NCBI GenBank assembly: GCA_013365325.1 | Contig: JABVXV010000154.1 | Span: 62,001 to 126,000 of the forward strand | DNA: 64,000 nucleotides | Reading direction: 5' to 3' | Origin: Dipetalonema caudispina | Taxonomy: Eukaryota > Nematoda > Chromadorea > Rhabditida > Onchocercidae | In this document: positions 24,144 to 38,059 of the stretch, one piece after another | Layout: each line of letters opens with the position of its first letter | How positions within the stretch are numbered: position 1 is the first letter of the stretch | The notes under the pieces: model-generated | What the model was told of the DNA's origin: nothing | The model's database searches: none | The model's input: the letters and a program-made list of their open reading frames with translations, nothing else | Position numbers and translations under genes: made by a program

Positions 24144-27100
24144 CTAACAAAAAGCTGTTTCAAGTGAAGGTAATATGGTGCCACAACCAAATACACCAGC
24201 TCGAGCCAATAAATCAAAAATGGGTTGTTGTAAACCATAAAACATGAAATAGAAATCGAGAAGTCGAAAAACGACGATATAACGATATGGAATCAATTCA
24301 TCCTATAAAATGAATTGTTGTAGTAGTCAATGAGCAATGACTGTAAAATATTCATTTTGGTTTGTTTGTTTTTTTTTTTCTCTCATTGATAATTCCAATA
24401 ATCATCAATCTGTTAATTAATAGAGGTAAAAATGAGTTAATTGCTTGAAATAAACAATCGAATACATTTAATCAACGATAATTCTATTTCTCATTCGAAA
24501 TTAATTACTTATCAATTTCAATTCAAAAAGAATTTATTCTAATTCCTCACTAATTACAGTTATTCCGTAACTTACTAGATTTGAAACGGTTGTTACAAGT
24601 ATATGTGTACCGTATACACCAATCAGTAAAGACGGAAGTGATACAAAATCGAGTATTTTCAACGCTCTGGAAGAATGAAATTGATTAATCAATGTACAGT
24701 GATCAACAATACAAAACAAATATGAAAAAGATGACAGTTTTTTGGGAGACTTCCGGCTAAATATTGACTTTCGTAATCATCTCCGATTTTAACCTTCTTT
24801 TTTACTATGATATGAAATTTATCACGATCAGGAAATTAAATTATTTATTCAAATTAGAAATAAACAGAAAAAACAGTACAAAAGCATTACTTTTGATGGA
24901 TTTAAATATTTAAATAGATTCGAATTTATTATAATATATTTTAACAAGTATTTTAAATAGAATATTTTAACAAGTATTTTTTTAAACTTCGAAAGTACGA
25001 AATATTCAAAATAACCTAAAAAGAGGAAAACTATCTCTAATATAGTTAATATATTTGAAGTGAAATTCTGCAGCAAATAGGCTACTTACAGAATAGCACC
25101 ATTTTGATATTCAAAATAAAGTATTAAGCTTAAAATTGTAAATATAAGCCTGATACATGGAGCTTGAAAGACCATCATTTCGCAGAATCGTATTCGACCC
25201 CTGCAACAGTTAATGCATTATTTAATTATTTGTGATTAATATTTTGGGAACAAATGATTAATGCTAATTTGACTTTTAAAATGATCGCATTCTTAAAATT
25301 AAAAATTAAGAAAAAGTTTAAAAAATTTCAAACAAACTGGAAAAGAATATTATCAATTCTTTCAGTATACTGCACAATCCAAAAAAAAGCTATAACTATG
25401 AAAAATTAATTGAGAATTTAAAGCTATAACAAAGCTAATTAAGGGATTATTTTAAGACCATTCTATTTTTATTGAATTATAATTTGTAACCATGGAAATT
25501 TTTACTCAATTTCCAATCTTAGGCCACAAAACCTATAGCCTTTAATAAAAAAATTGCATTTACTTATTCCATATTTACTTCATGCTTTATATTCTCAAAT
25601 GCTTTAGATACTAATTTATCAAACCATTTCATAAAATAGTTGATATTTCAACAGAAAATATATCTTTTTCCTTTCATTCACCTACTGATTATCAATGATT
25701 TAACTTTTCATAAAAGAAATGTAAAATTGAACAAATATGTCCGATACAAAACGATGATATTTTTTCACATGAATAATTTAACATTTCATACTTCAAAAAT
25801 TATTTAATTATAAATTGATTTTAATTAAAAAATATCTTACTGATCAAGTTCAAGTTTCGGTAGACATGGAAAAACACAACAAAGTGGTGGTGTTTGTACG
25901 CTAATCCTTGAACAACCATTTTTCATTTTTCTCACCATTTTTTGACGTCCTTCGAAAATATTCATCAAAAGACAAATAATCACCCATAATGCTATCGAAA
26001 AATACCTATAAGAAGAAAAAAATGAGGGAATTATAAAATTACACAAAAATTATAAAGCAACAAACGGTAGATTGGAAGCTAAAGAATTGATAATAAAATG
26101 ATATGCCAGTAAAATATTGCATAATTTTATAAACAAATAAAAAAAAAAAAGGAGAATGATTAGAGGATGAGATGACAAATTATTTTATCAGAAATCAGAA
26201 TTCAATTAAATAAATGAATTTCGATTATAATAAAGCAATCATTTTCTGAAATTTTTAGCTTCTTTTTTATGAAGAATTTCTAACATTCGTTTTATTAAAA
26301 TAAAAAGAGAAGGAACTATTACTTAAATTAAAATATATCGATGATATTATCAAATATCATTTGATGAAGAATGATATAAGTTGAAAACACATAGGTTATA
26401 GTATGCTGTGTTAAGACATAACGATTGGGGAGGTTTTTTTTCTGTTACAATGATACGATGTATACGGCAAAGATGTTGCTATTTTCAGCAAATGAAATAT
26501 GCTATTATAAAATTTAAATAATAGTTGAAGTAGTTTCCTACGGAAAGATAATATTTGAATTAAAACATGCAACTAACTAAATAATCACTTCTGCAAATTC
26601 AGTGAAATTTGATATTATAAAAATGAACAGGAAAAAGCTTTATTAGCATCATAATATTTGAAATTTGAAATGAAACTTACAAGAAGCCAAGAAGATGGGA
26701 AAGGAACCATACCCGTGGCATATACATAGCGATCAATGAAAATGTTGAAACGAACTGAAATTTGATATTACATTGAAATTTTGAGATAGCTAAGTTAAGG
26801 TACTTTTTGCTATGACTACACAAACGAATTCACCTATTCAAATGCTGGGTTGAATTTCAGGTAAATTTAATGGCATTTCAATTATTCCTGATCCTTTTAA
26901 CATTCTTTTTGTCGTATGATCGTGCAATAAATACTTCGCCACTTCTTTTGCTCCAAAGTTACCCAATTACAAATCAAATCAAACCAAAGGAATATCCAAT
27001 ACGTATTTCTTTCAATTATTTTTGATACTGTCGAGCTGATACGTTCATATTTTGTTAAAATTTGTTAATTTTTATTCCAAACTTAACCTACTTCTTACAT

Positions 27101-27681
27101 CAGGTAATAATAATTTCGAATAACAGAAATAAAATATAATTAATAAGACGGTAGAATTGCAAAACTAAGCTTACTGGTGCAGTACCAGCCAGATAGACGA
27201 TACATGCTCGTCGATATCGTTGTGTAACATAAAATGATACATAAATAATATGTAAAATACCGAAGCATACAGTAGCAAACGTAAGAAGAGTTGATCCTAG
27301 CAAGGCCATAATAAATGTCAATTCAGTTCCTAAAAAACTGATATTCTATGATATATATCTTACTAAGAATAGATAAATAATAACTGATAGGGTGATAATT
27401 CCCAGTAGAGATAAATATTCCGGTAAATTAGTTGGCAAATTTCAATAATATACTTGCATAAATAAATAAATAAAACAAGTGTTTAGCAGTTAAACGTTGG
27501 ATATTTGCATGTAAGAAATAAAAATTGAAAAAAAAAAAAAAAAAAAATTTTTTTTTTTTTTTTAAAAAAAGAAAAAGAAAAACATACTGGATAAGAAAAC
27601 TCGAGCAGTTACTATTCCAACTGGCTTATCTGTACAATTTAGCAATGAATCAGCTATAAGTTTTCCAATAATATGGAACAT
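24144..27681 (-). CDS. organic solute transporter subunit alpha (OSTalpha / SLC51A family)
   Basis: Multi-pass plasma-membrane protein of the Ostalpha family, which in animals pairs with a beta subunit to move steroids and bile-acid-like solutes. Seven exons in phase: 27681-27588, 27329-27175, 26754-26681, 26005-25841, 25200-25090, 24666-24576 and 24302-24144, giving about 282 residues. Recognisable family segments are AGTAP then FVSTFSLIAMYMPRVWF (exons 2-3), YFSIALWVIICLL (exon 4), the Cys-rich loop TPPLCCVFPCLPKLELD (residues about 145-161), RIRFCEMMVFQAPCIRL (exon 5) and FYGLQQPIFDLL (exon 7). About six or seven hydrophobic helices are seen. It is shorter than vertebrate OSTalpha (about 340 residues), mainly at the ends. 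TTTTTCAG ends seven bases before the ATG, suggesting trans-splicing. The TMEM184 family is related, but the Cys loop favours OSTalpha. Confidence 0.9.
27528..27570. repeat. A/T homopolymer palindrome in OSTalpha intron 1
   Basis: About 20 A, then about 16 T, then 7 A, immediately before the exon 1 donor side of the intron. It could fold as a simple A:T hairpin and is also a likely site of sequencing-length error. Confidence 0.7.
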
Positions 27682-29235
27682 TTTTCACTGAAAAAAAAAA
27701 AAAAAAAAAATAATTAAGAAATTAAAAATATAAAAGAAAATAATACAATCCATTTTCTCCTAATATTTAAAAATACGGCAATATTAATTTTTTTTTTTTT
27801 TTTTATTCAATGAATAATTTCAATCTATCCTCGTAATATTAAAGGATACGAAACATCATTTTTTTTTTTTTTTGAAATTTTCAGCATATCAAAACATTGA
27901 AAAGAAATACATAGAATTAAAAAGGAATATAATTGAGGAATGATAAATATCAAAACTGATAATAGCTGTTATTTTCATAATCTTTAATAAATGAACATAT
28001 CAAGAATGTTATCAATAAACTGATAAATGTATCAAAGAAAATTGAAAAAACACGAAAGATTATGTATAAATTAGTGGTTATCAAAGAAAAAAAAAGGCAG
28101 GATTAAATTTTTGAGGAATAAAGGACTAAACAATAATTAATTTTTGAAGAATATTTGAGAAAAATTTTCAAAGAGAATTATGAAATGATTAAGGTAGTTT
28201 AATTTATCTATCAATTAAGCTATTCATTAAACAAGAATGATGGATAATTTTGATAAGTGGAAGATGTATCAAACAAATTATTAAATTTATATGAAATTTA
28301 GTGAATAATCAAAGACTAATTCCAACAATAACACAGTACAAGCATATAATAGTATAATGTAAACCTGTGCTCTTCCATCCTTTTGTACTTCAATATCTTT
28401 TGAATTTTGAAATTATCTACTCGTGATCGATTAATTATTACGATGGATTATTGATTATTGATTTTTCAATTCAGAAGTTATACACTTATTTGTTTGAGAC
28501 AAAATTTCCATGTCTAAGGAGAAATGGTAAGAGGTGAGGAATATATCTACTGCTAATTCTGAAACTGCAAACCTATTTTTAATCCTAATTTCACTTTTTT
28601 GAAAAAATATATTTCTTTACTTTCACAATACTCTCATACATATTCTATCCGTAATAAATTTTTACAAAAAAAAAAAATCATAATTGATCATAATGAGACA
28701 AGAATTGTAGCCAAGAGAAGGAAAGAGAGGAAAATGTAAGGAAGGAAAAGAAATGCTTGGCAACAACTACAAATATAAAATGTAATAAAGGCTATAAAAA
28801 TGAAATTATGTTAAAAGATATAAAATACTGATTTCGGTTCAATAAAATTTACTAATTAATAAATATCTACACGATGGTTGCTTTGTGTTTAATTATTTGA
28901 AAGAGAAATAAAATGTTACAATTATGAGTCATTTCAAAAACATTCATATTGTGCCGATTTGCATAATAATATCAGGTAATTTATTTATCTACCGTATCGA
29001 ATGACCGAATTATCATGCTAAGAATGATGATGACCTTTTAAATTTTCAATCATAACTATTACTGAGTTAAATTTGGGAAAAGAACGATTTATATTCAATG
29101 ATTGGATTATTCCGGATGATTCTGTTGATCATTTTAAGCAATAGATCTGATGATTTAAACTAAATGAGTAGTTAATTTTACTGATGTTCCTAACTTATGA
29201 ATTATATATTATTGAGTAAGCAACTAATTCAAAGC

Positions 29236-29494
29236 AATTCAAGAAATTCGTTTGAAAAAAGTCATAAATAAATAAATACTTTCGAAAACTTCAACAACAT
29301 CAACCGGATTCAAACAAATAATTACTATGGTTGAGTAATGACCACTACAGTAATACTGATGGAAATTCAAGATAGTTCAAAAAATTATTTGAAAAGTCGT
29401 ATAAATATTTTCAAAAACTTCAACAATAACAACAACATCAACCGGATTCAAACAAATAATTACTATGATTGAGCAACGATCATTACAATAACAT
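29236..29494. repeat. direct repeat, spacing about 137 bp
   Basis: Two copies of a roughly 115-bp block. A 32-bp core that includes CATCAACCGGATTCAAAC is identical at 29299 and 29436; the flanks have substitutions and a short AACAACAATA length difference. Confidence 0.75.
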
Positions 29495-30690
29495 TGATGT
29501 GAAACGAATGAGTGTGATGAAAATTAGTGAAGCAAATGAAATAATGATAATAATACACTTAATATTGGTATATATCGAAGTATTTCAATAAATTGGAAAA
29601 ATAAATTATCCTCTCAAGTATAGAAATAGCTAAGGTATAGCAAAACAAACAAATGCCGTAGTAAATTGAAGGAAACTGAAACAACAATTACAAACTATTC
29701 AAAATATATACAGAAAATTTTGCTTTAACGACATATCTGGCATAGCATCAGATGATAAGATTGATGAATATACAATAAGTTTTAAAAAGTTAACAATACA
29801 ATGTTAAGTTAAATTGTTCGATTCAAATTTAAATTCAAAATTTTTTCATATAAAATAGAGTGTATACATATATTTATATATATTGCGCATTGATAAGATT
29901 TTTTGTTTGATTGAATGGTTCATTTCCGATATCAAAATCAAATATTTGTTCAACTAACCGATTATTGATGGATTAAACAAGATTTGATGATATGGTTTAC
30001 ATTAACAAGTAATATTCATTGCAAAATGAAATATGACCAGTCTTTCAAGTTTACAATTATTGAAATGAAATAGGAAGAAAAATTAATTTCACGGTAATTT
30101 TTATTTCTCTATCAAAAAAAAAAAAAAAAAAGTGTGTAATAAAAGAATTAGACAGACAAATATATTTGCATCGCACAATTGGTGTGATATGGTAAATAAG
30201 ATCATTAGCTGAAATGTTGTCAAAAAGTGCTTCTGATAAGCATTTAAAGATATGAAATTAGCGAAGGAAATTAGTAATTTTGTATAAATTTAAGTTAATA
30301 CTTTTGTAGTAAAAAAAAATGGTGTGCCATATAAATATTTAATTTTAAGTTAATATGGAAATAAAACGTGAAATATAACAGGATGTAAGATTTAGCATTC
30401 CATTTGACATATAAATAAATGCTTGGCTAATAAATTCTAAACATTTCAAGTAGATGAAAATATAAACATACGACTAATAAATTTCATATTTTCAGGTAAA
30501 TATTGAGTAAAGGTAAATAATGTGAAAAGAAATAAATATTCGAATTTTTATAACTACCAAGAGGAGAGGTAAAATGATCAAATAGAAATTTCGAATATGG
30601 TCACAAATAACTGATAAAAACCATTTAAAATAATTCCTATTAGCTTAATCCGTTTCAAAATCATTGCTATATTTCTAGAAAAGAAACATC

Positions 30691-30796
30691 AAGATTGATA
30701 AACTGATAGTGTATCCATGATTTCAAGTATACCATGTATGTTTTATCATATGTGATATACTTGAAGTCACGGATACGATATCAGTTTATCAATCTT
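30691..30796. repeat. inverted repeat with 40-bp arms and 26-base loop
   Basis: Arm 30691-30730 and arm 30757-30796 are complementary at about 36 of 40 positions, with mismatches only in the middle of the stem. The outer 18 bp pair perfectly (AAGATTGATAAACTGATA against TATCAGTTTATCAATCTT). It could be a miniature transposable element or the stem of a structured RNA. No target-site duplication is obvious. Confidence 0.75.
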
Positions 30797-31084
30797 AATG
30801 ATATGAAATAATAAAATTTTTTATCTTCTTTAATAATATAATAGAAAATTATTAATTGAACCCTTATAACTACAATTTTTATGAAATAAACAAATCTTAA
30901 TCGTCGTTTTATTTTAGCTGTTGTTTTATTTTTTATTGTTGTTGTTGAACTTTGATCGATCCAAATATCATTTCGATTTGAAAATTCCGAGAATTCCCAA
31001 AATTCTTCACGAAATTTGTCTAGTCCTGAATCTCTTGATCGATTGTAAAAATTGTACTAACAACGATGACAATTTATGTATGAG

Positions 31085-31152
31085 TATGTATGTATGTGTG
31101 TGTGTGTGTATGTGTGTATATATGTGTGTGTGTGTGTGTGTATATGTATGTG
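31085..31152. repeat. (TG)n/(TATG)n microsatellite
   Basis: Imperfect TG and TATG dinucleotide/tetranucleotide run of about 68 bases. Confidence 0.9.
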
Positions 31153-31414
31153 AAGTTTATTAGGGAAATAAAAGAGAAAATATGCAAAATCAGGAAGAGA
31201 GAGAAATTTAAGTGATTTGATTGGAAAGAAATTTTAGTTACTGCATCATTGAACATTATGCTATTTTTAGTGTATTTATTTGAAATATTTTTGATAATGT
31301 AAAATTCAAAGATCATTTCTACCAAAATGTCAACAATATCAAAAGGGTTTGTAAGCATTAAAAAATATACATATATTATGGATAATCAAATAATATAAAA
31401 AGGTAGAAGTTAAG

Positions 31415-31472
31415 GATAATAATAATCAATAATAATAATAATAATAATAATAACAATAATAATAATAATAAT
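31415..31472. repeat. (TAA)n microsatellite
   Basis: Imperfect AAT trinucleotide run interrupted by single-base changes. Confidence 0.9.
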
Positions 31473-32001
31473 AGTTATTATTGTTATAAATAATTTATAA
31501 AGAAAATGGATAAGCAAAAATGGCATGATATGATAATTAGTAATTGATGATAACAATTAAGAGATGACTTTGATAAGAAGAAGCAAAAAAAAAAGCAAGA
31601 ATTTAAAAACAATACATTAATTCTGATAATAATTTTGAATAAATTTCCATAACAATGTTAATGATAATATTAAACTTAATAATATTTACAACTTATAGCA
31701 AAACTTAGCGTATTCATAGTAGCTACTGATAGCTGAAAAATTCAAAAATTAGAAATTAAAAACTCCTTGTGCATTCAAATATTTTATATTTTTCAGTGAA
31801 AAGAAAAACAAAATAGGCAACCCTTTTACATTTATTGATTTCTTCATTCATTACAATTTGTAATTTTGTTGAGAAAAGAAATGATTTGTAGTAGTAAATT
31901 ACTCCATTATTGTAAAAAAAAAAAAATTTTAATTTAGAATTAAATACTAAACAAACCTTTAAAGAATCAAATATTTCACTCTATATAAATCGTATTTTCA
32001 A

Positions 32002-32453
32002 ATGAATCAAATATTTGTTATCATTTACTTTATCCATTTGATACCTGAAATGGTAACGATATCCAATATTTACAAAGTAATTTTTCGTATTGTATTTTCT
32101 GATCGCTTCTACAAATATTCATCCTATTCACAATTTGGCCTTCTCATTTGTCAATTCGTATATTTCAAACATCATAACTCAGGTAAAAACGATACGACAT
32201 AAGTAAGGATGGGATACATTATAGGTATCACTAATAAATTTTTTTCGTGATAACTTTTTCAGTTATTCTGATCACTTTTTTTCACTATATTATCCAAAAA
32301 TTACACGTAATGCATGCCATCAAATGCATGATTGCATGCCGAACTGATTGCATGACCATATGCAATCTACGTAAATTGGGTACATATGGTTACAATGATG
32401 ATAAACAGTTAAACTATACCATTTTAAACTATCCTTACAAGTTTAACAATTAA
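32002..32453 (+). CDS. candidate two-exon small Cys-rich protein
   Basis: Exon 32002-32182 starts with ATG and ends at a good CAG|GTAAAA donor in phase 1. Exon 32263-32453 starts after CTTTTTCAG and continues in the matching phase to TAA, for about 123 residues with an 80-base intron. The N-terminus is hydrophobic (MNQIFVIIYFIHLIP). The second exon has a Cys cluster (KCMIACRTDCMTICN) with C-x4-C-x3-C-x3-C spacing. I recognise no family. The region is otherwise gene-poor and A+T-rich, so a chance pairing of open frames is quite possible; the phase match and strong splice sites are the only support. Confidence 0.3.
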
Positions 32454-35004
32454 CGATTATAAGATTTTTGAGCAACGTCAAAAAAAAAAAAAAAGAAAAA
32501 TTTTTGAAGTATTACAATGAATATCAAACATAGTTTGTATTTGCCGGTAACTGACCTCTAAATTATGGAGAAGAATTTATGGGTAAGATTTAGTACGGAT
32601 AAGTACGATGACATGCAACAGAAGTGTGGAAAAAGCGAAACAAATGAGGTAATCGGAATGAAAAGGTTCGTTTTGCTGGAAAATTTCAAAAAAAAAAAAA
32701 AAAAAAATTTTGTTAATGCATTATGAGGAGGAAAAAAAGATGTCATTTGACCCGTTTTAGCTTCTTATTTTTCATTCTATTCTCTTTATTTCCCCTAATC
32801 ATTTATGAAAAATTCTGACATTTTCGAACTATTTGAGGGAATGAATCGTTTACGAGAAAACTTGTTTTTTTTTAATTTCTTTTTTTTTTTTTTAAACTCT
32901 CGTCGTTTTTTCTCTTTTTTTTTTTAATATTTCAAGTTGTTCTATTTTAGGAAATAGAATAAGTACATAGAAGGGAGGAGTATTATTATAAATATTTTTT
33001 GTTGTTGTAATTCCGGGATATTTTAAACTGAAATGGCAAGAGAGAAATTCGAGTTTAAATGTGAAAAGTTTAAAGTAAATTAACTCTAGCAGTAATTTTA
33101 ATTGTAGAACCAAATCGTCCTAAAAAAAAAAGAAGAGAAAAAGAAAAAAAAAAAAACATTTCCAGAACAAAAAGAGAAAGAGATAATAAGGAATCGATAA
33201 ATCATGATCAATGAAAAATTTGAAATGAAATATCTAAATGAATAGCATGAACTTGAATGGAAGAAAATGGTAAAAGAATTTTTTTATTTTAAAAAAAAAG
33301 TTGAAAGTACAGATCAACGAAACTATCTTGAATAGAATAAATATGAAATAGATGATAGAATATCGGAATATTTATTGGATGAATTTACAATGATATTGGG
33401 GAAATTCAGGAAATACAACTAGAAGAAATAATTCATACAGTTGTTCATTTTTTGATCGATACGAAAGGGATTCAGGAAAGATTCAAATTATTCATCATCT
33501 ATAGGCTTTTATGAAAAATTCATTTTCATTCCTGAATAAAGAAAATTTACGGATTACTAAGGAGAACTGAATCACAGACACGTACGTACGTGTGTGTATA
33601 TGTAGAAGGATTGATAGGCCTATATTGAGAAATTTGTTTACGGAGGTTATGTGAAAATTATATAGATGTAATAGATTTGAAATCGATGAAAATATCACTA
33701 AAGACTAGATCAATGATCGAGAATGATATATTAAATATCAGTTAATGAGAGATTATCATTAATTATCTTGACTAGTGAGTGAATTGATGAATTGAACAAA
33801 TTTCAATTAGATACTGTTGTTTTTAATTGTACAACCATTTTTGGGCATATAATTGCACGAAGTGATATGATAATTATCTAATTACTAACAACTAAATATA
33901 ATGTCTGACAAGGTATGCAAAATTAAATGGAAGGGTAGGGTAAATTTAACATCCAGAAAATAATTTAAAAGATACGGCAGATATGTAATTTCGATGATTT
34001 GATCGATGAAAAATTATTTTTAAATTTGAGGTGATTTCGAGGAGAAAAGTAATGAAAAATAGTGACAAAGAAATTTCAGCCATTGACATCATCAACCGAT
34101 CAATTAATCAACTAACCAATCAATTATTCCATTGATCAACTATAAAAATTTAAATCTTCCAGACGAATTATGTAAATTCTTTTCCTAATTTCTTTTTTCC
34201 ATCACCAATTATAATAATAAATTCAGTTAAGCAACAAATTTCAACGTGAGCAATCATTTAATATTCAACGATAATTGCTAAATTATTTAAATTCTTAAAT
34301 TTTAAAAATATTCATTTGCTACTTTTTCAAGACCATTTATCAAATCAAAATGGTTGTGTTATTGAATATGATGGAATGAATGAATGAAATTGATGATACA
34401 AGGAGAGAGAAGATATTGTTTGTTTAAAATTATTAATTTTTCATTCTCTCTTCCTCTCTCTCTCTCTCTTTTAAAATATCCTTTTTTAATCATTGTTATG
34501 GGAGAAAAAGAAAATTGGAAGAGAAAAATAAAATGAATGGGAAAGAGAAAGGAAAAAAAATCTTTTTTTTTTTTGAAAAAATGATATTAAACGAACATTT
34601 ACGTCATTCCTTCCTTTTTTTTTTTTTGCTTCTCGTATTTCAATTGCTATTAAAATAAAATTTGGCAATAAATTCAATCCGATCTCTTTCTAAGTCTAAT
34701 TTAATTGCATCGAAAATGGAAGCAATAAAATCATAAAGTAAATAAGGAAAGGAAATAAATCCTTTTCAAAAGAATGTTAAGAGAAGCAGCATAGAGACAG
34801 GCCCATGACCTATATTACTTATTTATGACCTTTTATAAATTAGCCATATCCTCCTATCTAATGTGGCATTTCTTTTCTTCTTTTTTCTTTTTTTTTTTTT
34901 TTTTTTTTTTGCAATATGCAAAACAAATTATAAATGCAATTAAACAACGGATGGGGAATGATCTGTAGAATGAAATGTAATGGAATTAAATCTGATAACA
35001 ATGA

Positions 35005-35095
35005 ATAAATCGAAAATTCATCATCATCATCAAAATGTAATTTTAATTAATAAATAGAAAATTCATCATGATCACCAAAATGTAATTTTAATTAA
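35005..35095. repeat. 45-bp tandem duplication
   Basis: Two adjacent copies of a block containing GAAAATTCATCATCATC/GATC... and AAAATGTAATTTTAATTAAT, offset 45 bp. Confidence 0.75.
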
Positions 35096-35424
35096 TGCAA
35101 ATTTTGTTTAAGTGTACTAAATCGAACATATCAAAACAAACTTATTGCAAATTTGCGCAAAAAAGGCTTCCAACTTTTTTGCTTTCCAAATTTAATTTGC
35201 CAAAATACACAAATTGGCATGAAATTTGCTATAATAGCCATAAATTCGCATAATTATGAAACATTCAAAAGTTTGAGAAAGTATATAGAAAGAGGAAAAA
35301 TTGAAAATTTTATTTGAAATTGAAAATGTGTAAAGTTTTGTTGAGAATGGTAAGAAGCACCCTGTACTGTTTGATGTGAATGAAATGCACGAAATATCAT
35401 ATTTTCACATTTAACAAAATAAAG

Positions 35425-35431
<7 letters not shown>

Positions 35432-35456
<25 letters not shown>

Positions 35457-35474
35457 GGGGGAGAAAGAGAGAGA
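35432..35474. repeat. (AG)n microsatellite
   Basis: AG run with a short G interruption. Similar AG arrays occur at about 35648-35671, 36530-36554 and 38028-38054. Confidence 0.9.
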
Positions 35475-35647
35475 ATTTTCTTGTTTGTTCGCAGAGAGAT
35501 GGAAAAAGATGGTGTATTGGGATGAAGGCTATTCAATATTAGTAATATGGGAATTTAACAATGGCAGTGTAAGAGTAATAACATTTTGAAACTTTTTCTA
35601 CAATTTTAAATGAAAATGAAATGACCTTTCAAAAGAGAAACTGAAGA

Positions 35648-35671
35648 AGAGAGAGAGAGAGAGAGAGAGAG
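35648..35671. repeat. (AG)n microsatellite
   Basis: Uninterrupted AG run, continuing into AGA trinucleotides. Confidence 0.9.
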
Positions 35672-36529
35672 TGAAAGAAAAGAAGAAGAAGAAGAAGGAA
35701 AAGTAAGTGAAGAGAGTATGAAGGAATAGGAGAAAGTTCGTTTCTTCCAATAGCTGATCAGTAAAATTCTAACCTATCAAGAATTAAATAAATTTCCTAT
35801 AATCAAAACATAAAAATGGTACAAAATCAAAAGGCCATAAAAATATCAGATCATATCGATATCAGATTATCGAAGTAAAAAGCCATAAATAATAATATTA
35901 AACAATAATAGTGTTAGGATCATAACAATATCAGATTATAATCATTCAGATGAAGATAAATCGGAAAATGAATATAGTAAGGAATGAAATTTATATTGAT
36001 ATGAAGAAAATTTAATATCTTCATGTCTAGCAATAATCAAAATTTATGTCATCAACGATCTAAGTGAACAGGAATCATTTAATTAATTTCAATTTCTACT
36101 TATAAATTTCCTCATTCGTTTATGTCACTCTAATATTTTTATCGGATATTTGCCATTTCTCATATTATTCGTGTACGAGAATATGTTAACCGTTCCGGTT
36201 ATTTAATTTTTTATTGTTTTTAACTGTCCTCTTTTGTGAAACAAATTTTCACAATTAATTTGTAAATAAATAAACGTGGAAATACCATGGAGTAGTTTTA
36301 TGATTTTATTGATTGAAAGTAAAAAATTTTTATCCAATATATGAATAATCCGAAAATATCCGTCAAGAAAAAATCACGAAAAGAAAATCAGGAAAGAGTA
36401 AGGAAAAAAAAAAAAATAATAATGGGTGCGAAAATTTGAAAGAATTATAATAACTACAGTTAACAATTAATATATGATCAGCTAAATGAATTATATATTA
36501 ATAAAAAAAATGCGAGAAAAGGAAAAAGT

Positions 36530-36554
36530 GAGAGAGAGAGAGAGAGAGAGAGAG
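36530..36554. repeat. (AG)n microsatellite
   Basis: Uninterrupted AG run. Confidence 0.9.
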
Positions 36555-38023
36555 TTACTAGGATTATCAATACTGCAAATTATCCTCTACATAATTTCAA
36601 TCTAGCAGGATTGGGATTCAGATTTTGCTATGCAGTGTTTGGATATCTTGAACTCGAAGAAACTCCTAAATATCCTAACTGACATTAGGAGATGCATATA
36701 GTAAATACCCATTAACTGTAATTACTTAATATTTCTATGTCTAATAATTTATAGAAAATTTGATAACAATTCAATAACAACAACAACAGCAACAATATTT
36801 AATAATAATTAATTTAGCAATATGTGTGATAAACAATATGTGTGCAATAAGTCTAAAAATGCAAATTTTGAATGTTTTGTAGCAAAATGTATTTTCAAGA
36901 AATGCAAAATTTGCATGATTATAAATAAGTGTTTACTACACATCTATCATCCGTTTACTTTCTTTACAATCGTTTAATATTTTAATAACTAATTAATAAT
37001 TTATCGAACAAAGCTATAACAATTTTTTTTTTAGACAAACAAATTGATTGTGATGGGAAATTTCTGAGTGCCGTAGTAATTTTGTTTTTGTTGTTAAGAT
37101 TGTTTGTTGTTATCATTGTAATTTATTGTTGCTGTCATTATTGTGTGACAAATTAATTAATTGATTTCGTAACCTATACATTTGATGTCAACTGTACTGC
37201 TTAATAATTTGTAATTTGTCGAATTCTTTTAATGGATTAATGAAAACAAAATTATCAATTTGTTTTTAACAAATATTGTATTAAATAAATATGTAAGTTA
37301 TGGTATAAATAAAGCAATTTGTATAACAAATAAATGTTAATGTTTGTACAGGTTAAATATTAGCATTATGAATATACTACAGTATATGTAATAACACTTA
37401 ATGCAATACTTACTTTACGTAAATTATCAGAAAATTTTTCTTAAGGCATTATTATTAGAATATAATGAAAATTTAAAATTTCTTTAGATATATATTAAAT
37501 TTCTTTTTTTCTCCATTTATATAAGTAATGATTAATACAATTATGCAATTTACATCATATTACCATAATGCTTATTAATATAGTCATAGAATTTACGTCA
37601 TATCATATACTTAACGCTTACGTTTCTTTTTCACTTTAACGTTGCATTTATCAGAAATAAAATGATAGTAAAGGTAAAAGGTGAAAATGATTGCAACAAG
37701 GAAATACTTATAATCAATCGATTTTTATTTTATAGGTCTTCGTCTCTTACTCTACGAAACATAACATAATGAAAACTGTTTACATTTATCGTAGGTTTAT
37801 TTACACATATATTAAAATGGTAAAATAAATAAACATAAAATGATAAAATCAATTCGTGGTTTTAAAACAATTCAATAGCGTGTTTTTGAATGATAGATTG
37901 AGTGGCGTTTTTCACTAAATCAAATAAACAATTTGAGCATCTGTGATAACACCAATCATCACCAATAATACTTTCAACACCTCGAAATCATCCATTCCAT
38001 CGTTGTAATACAAATAATGAGAA

Positions 38024-38027
<4 letters not shown>

Positions 38028-38054
<27 letters not shown>
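38028..38054. repeat. (AG)n microsatellite
   Basis: Uninterrupted AG run. Confidence 0.9.

Positions 38055-38059
<5 letters not shown>

Larger units (their letters stand above)
27682..31999. other. gene-poor region upstream of the OSTalpha-like gene
   Basis: No supported coding exon. It contains T/A homopolymers, a diverged direct repeat (29236-29494), a long inverted repeat (30691-30796), a TG microsatellite (31085-31152) and a TAA microsatellite (31415-31472). OSTalpha regulatory DNA presumably lies near 27.7-28.5 kb. Confidence 0.5.

Noticed and set aside
30921..31358. Val/Cys and Thr/His-rich frames on both strands near 31.1 kb
   Set aside because: Translation of the TG/AC microsatellite.
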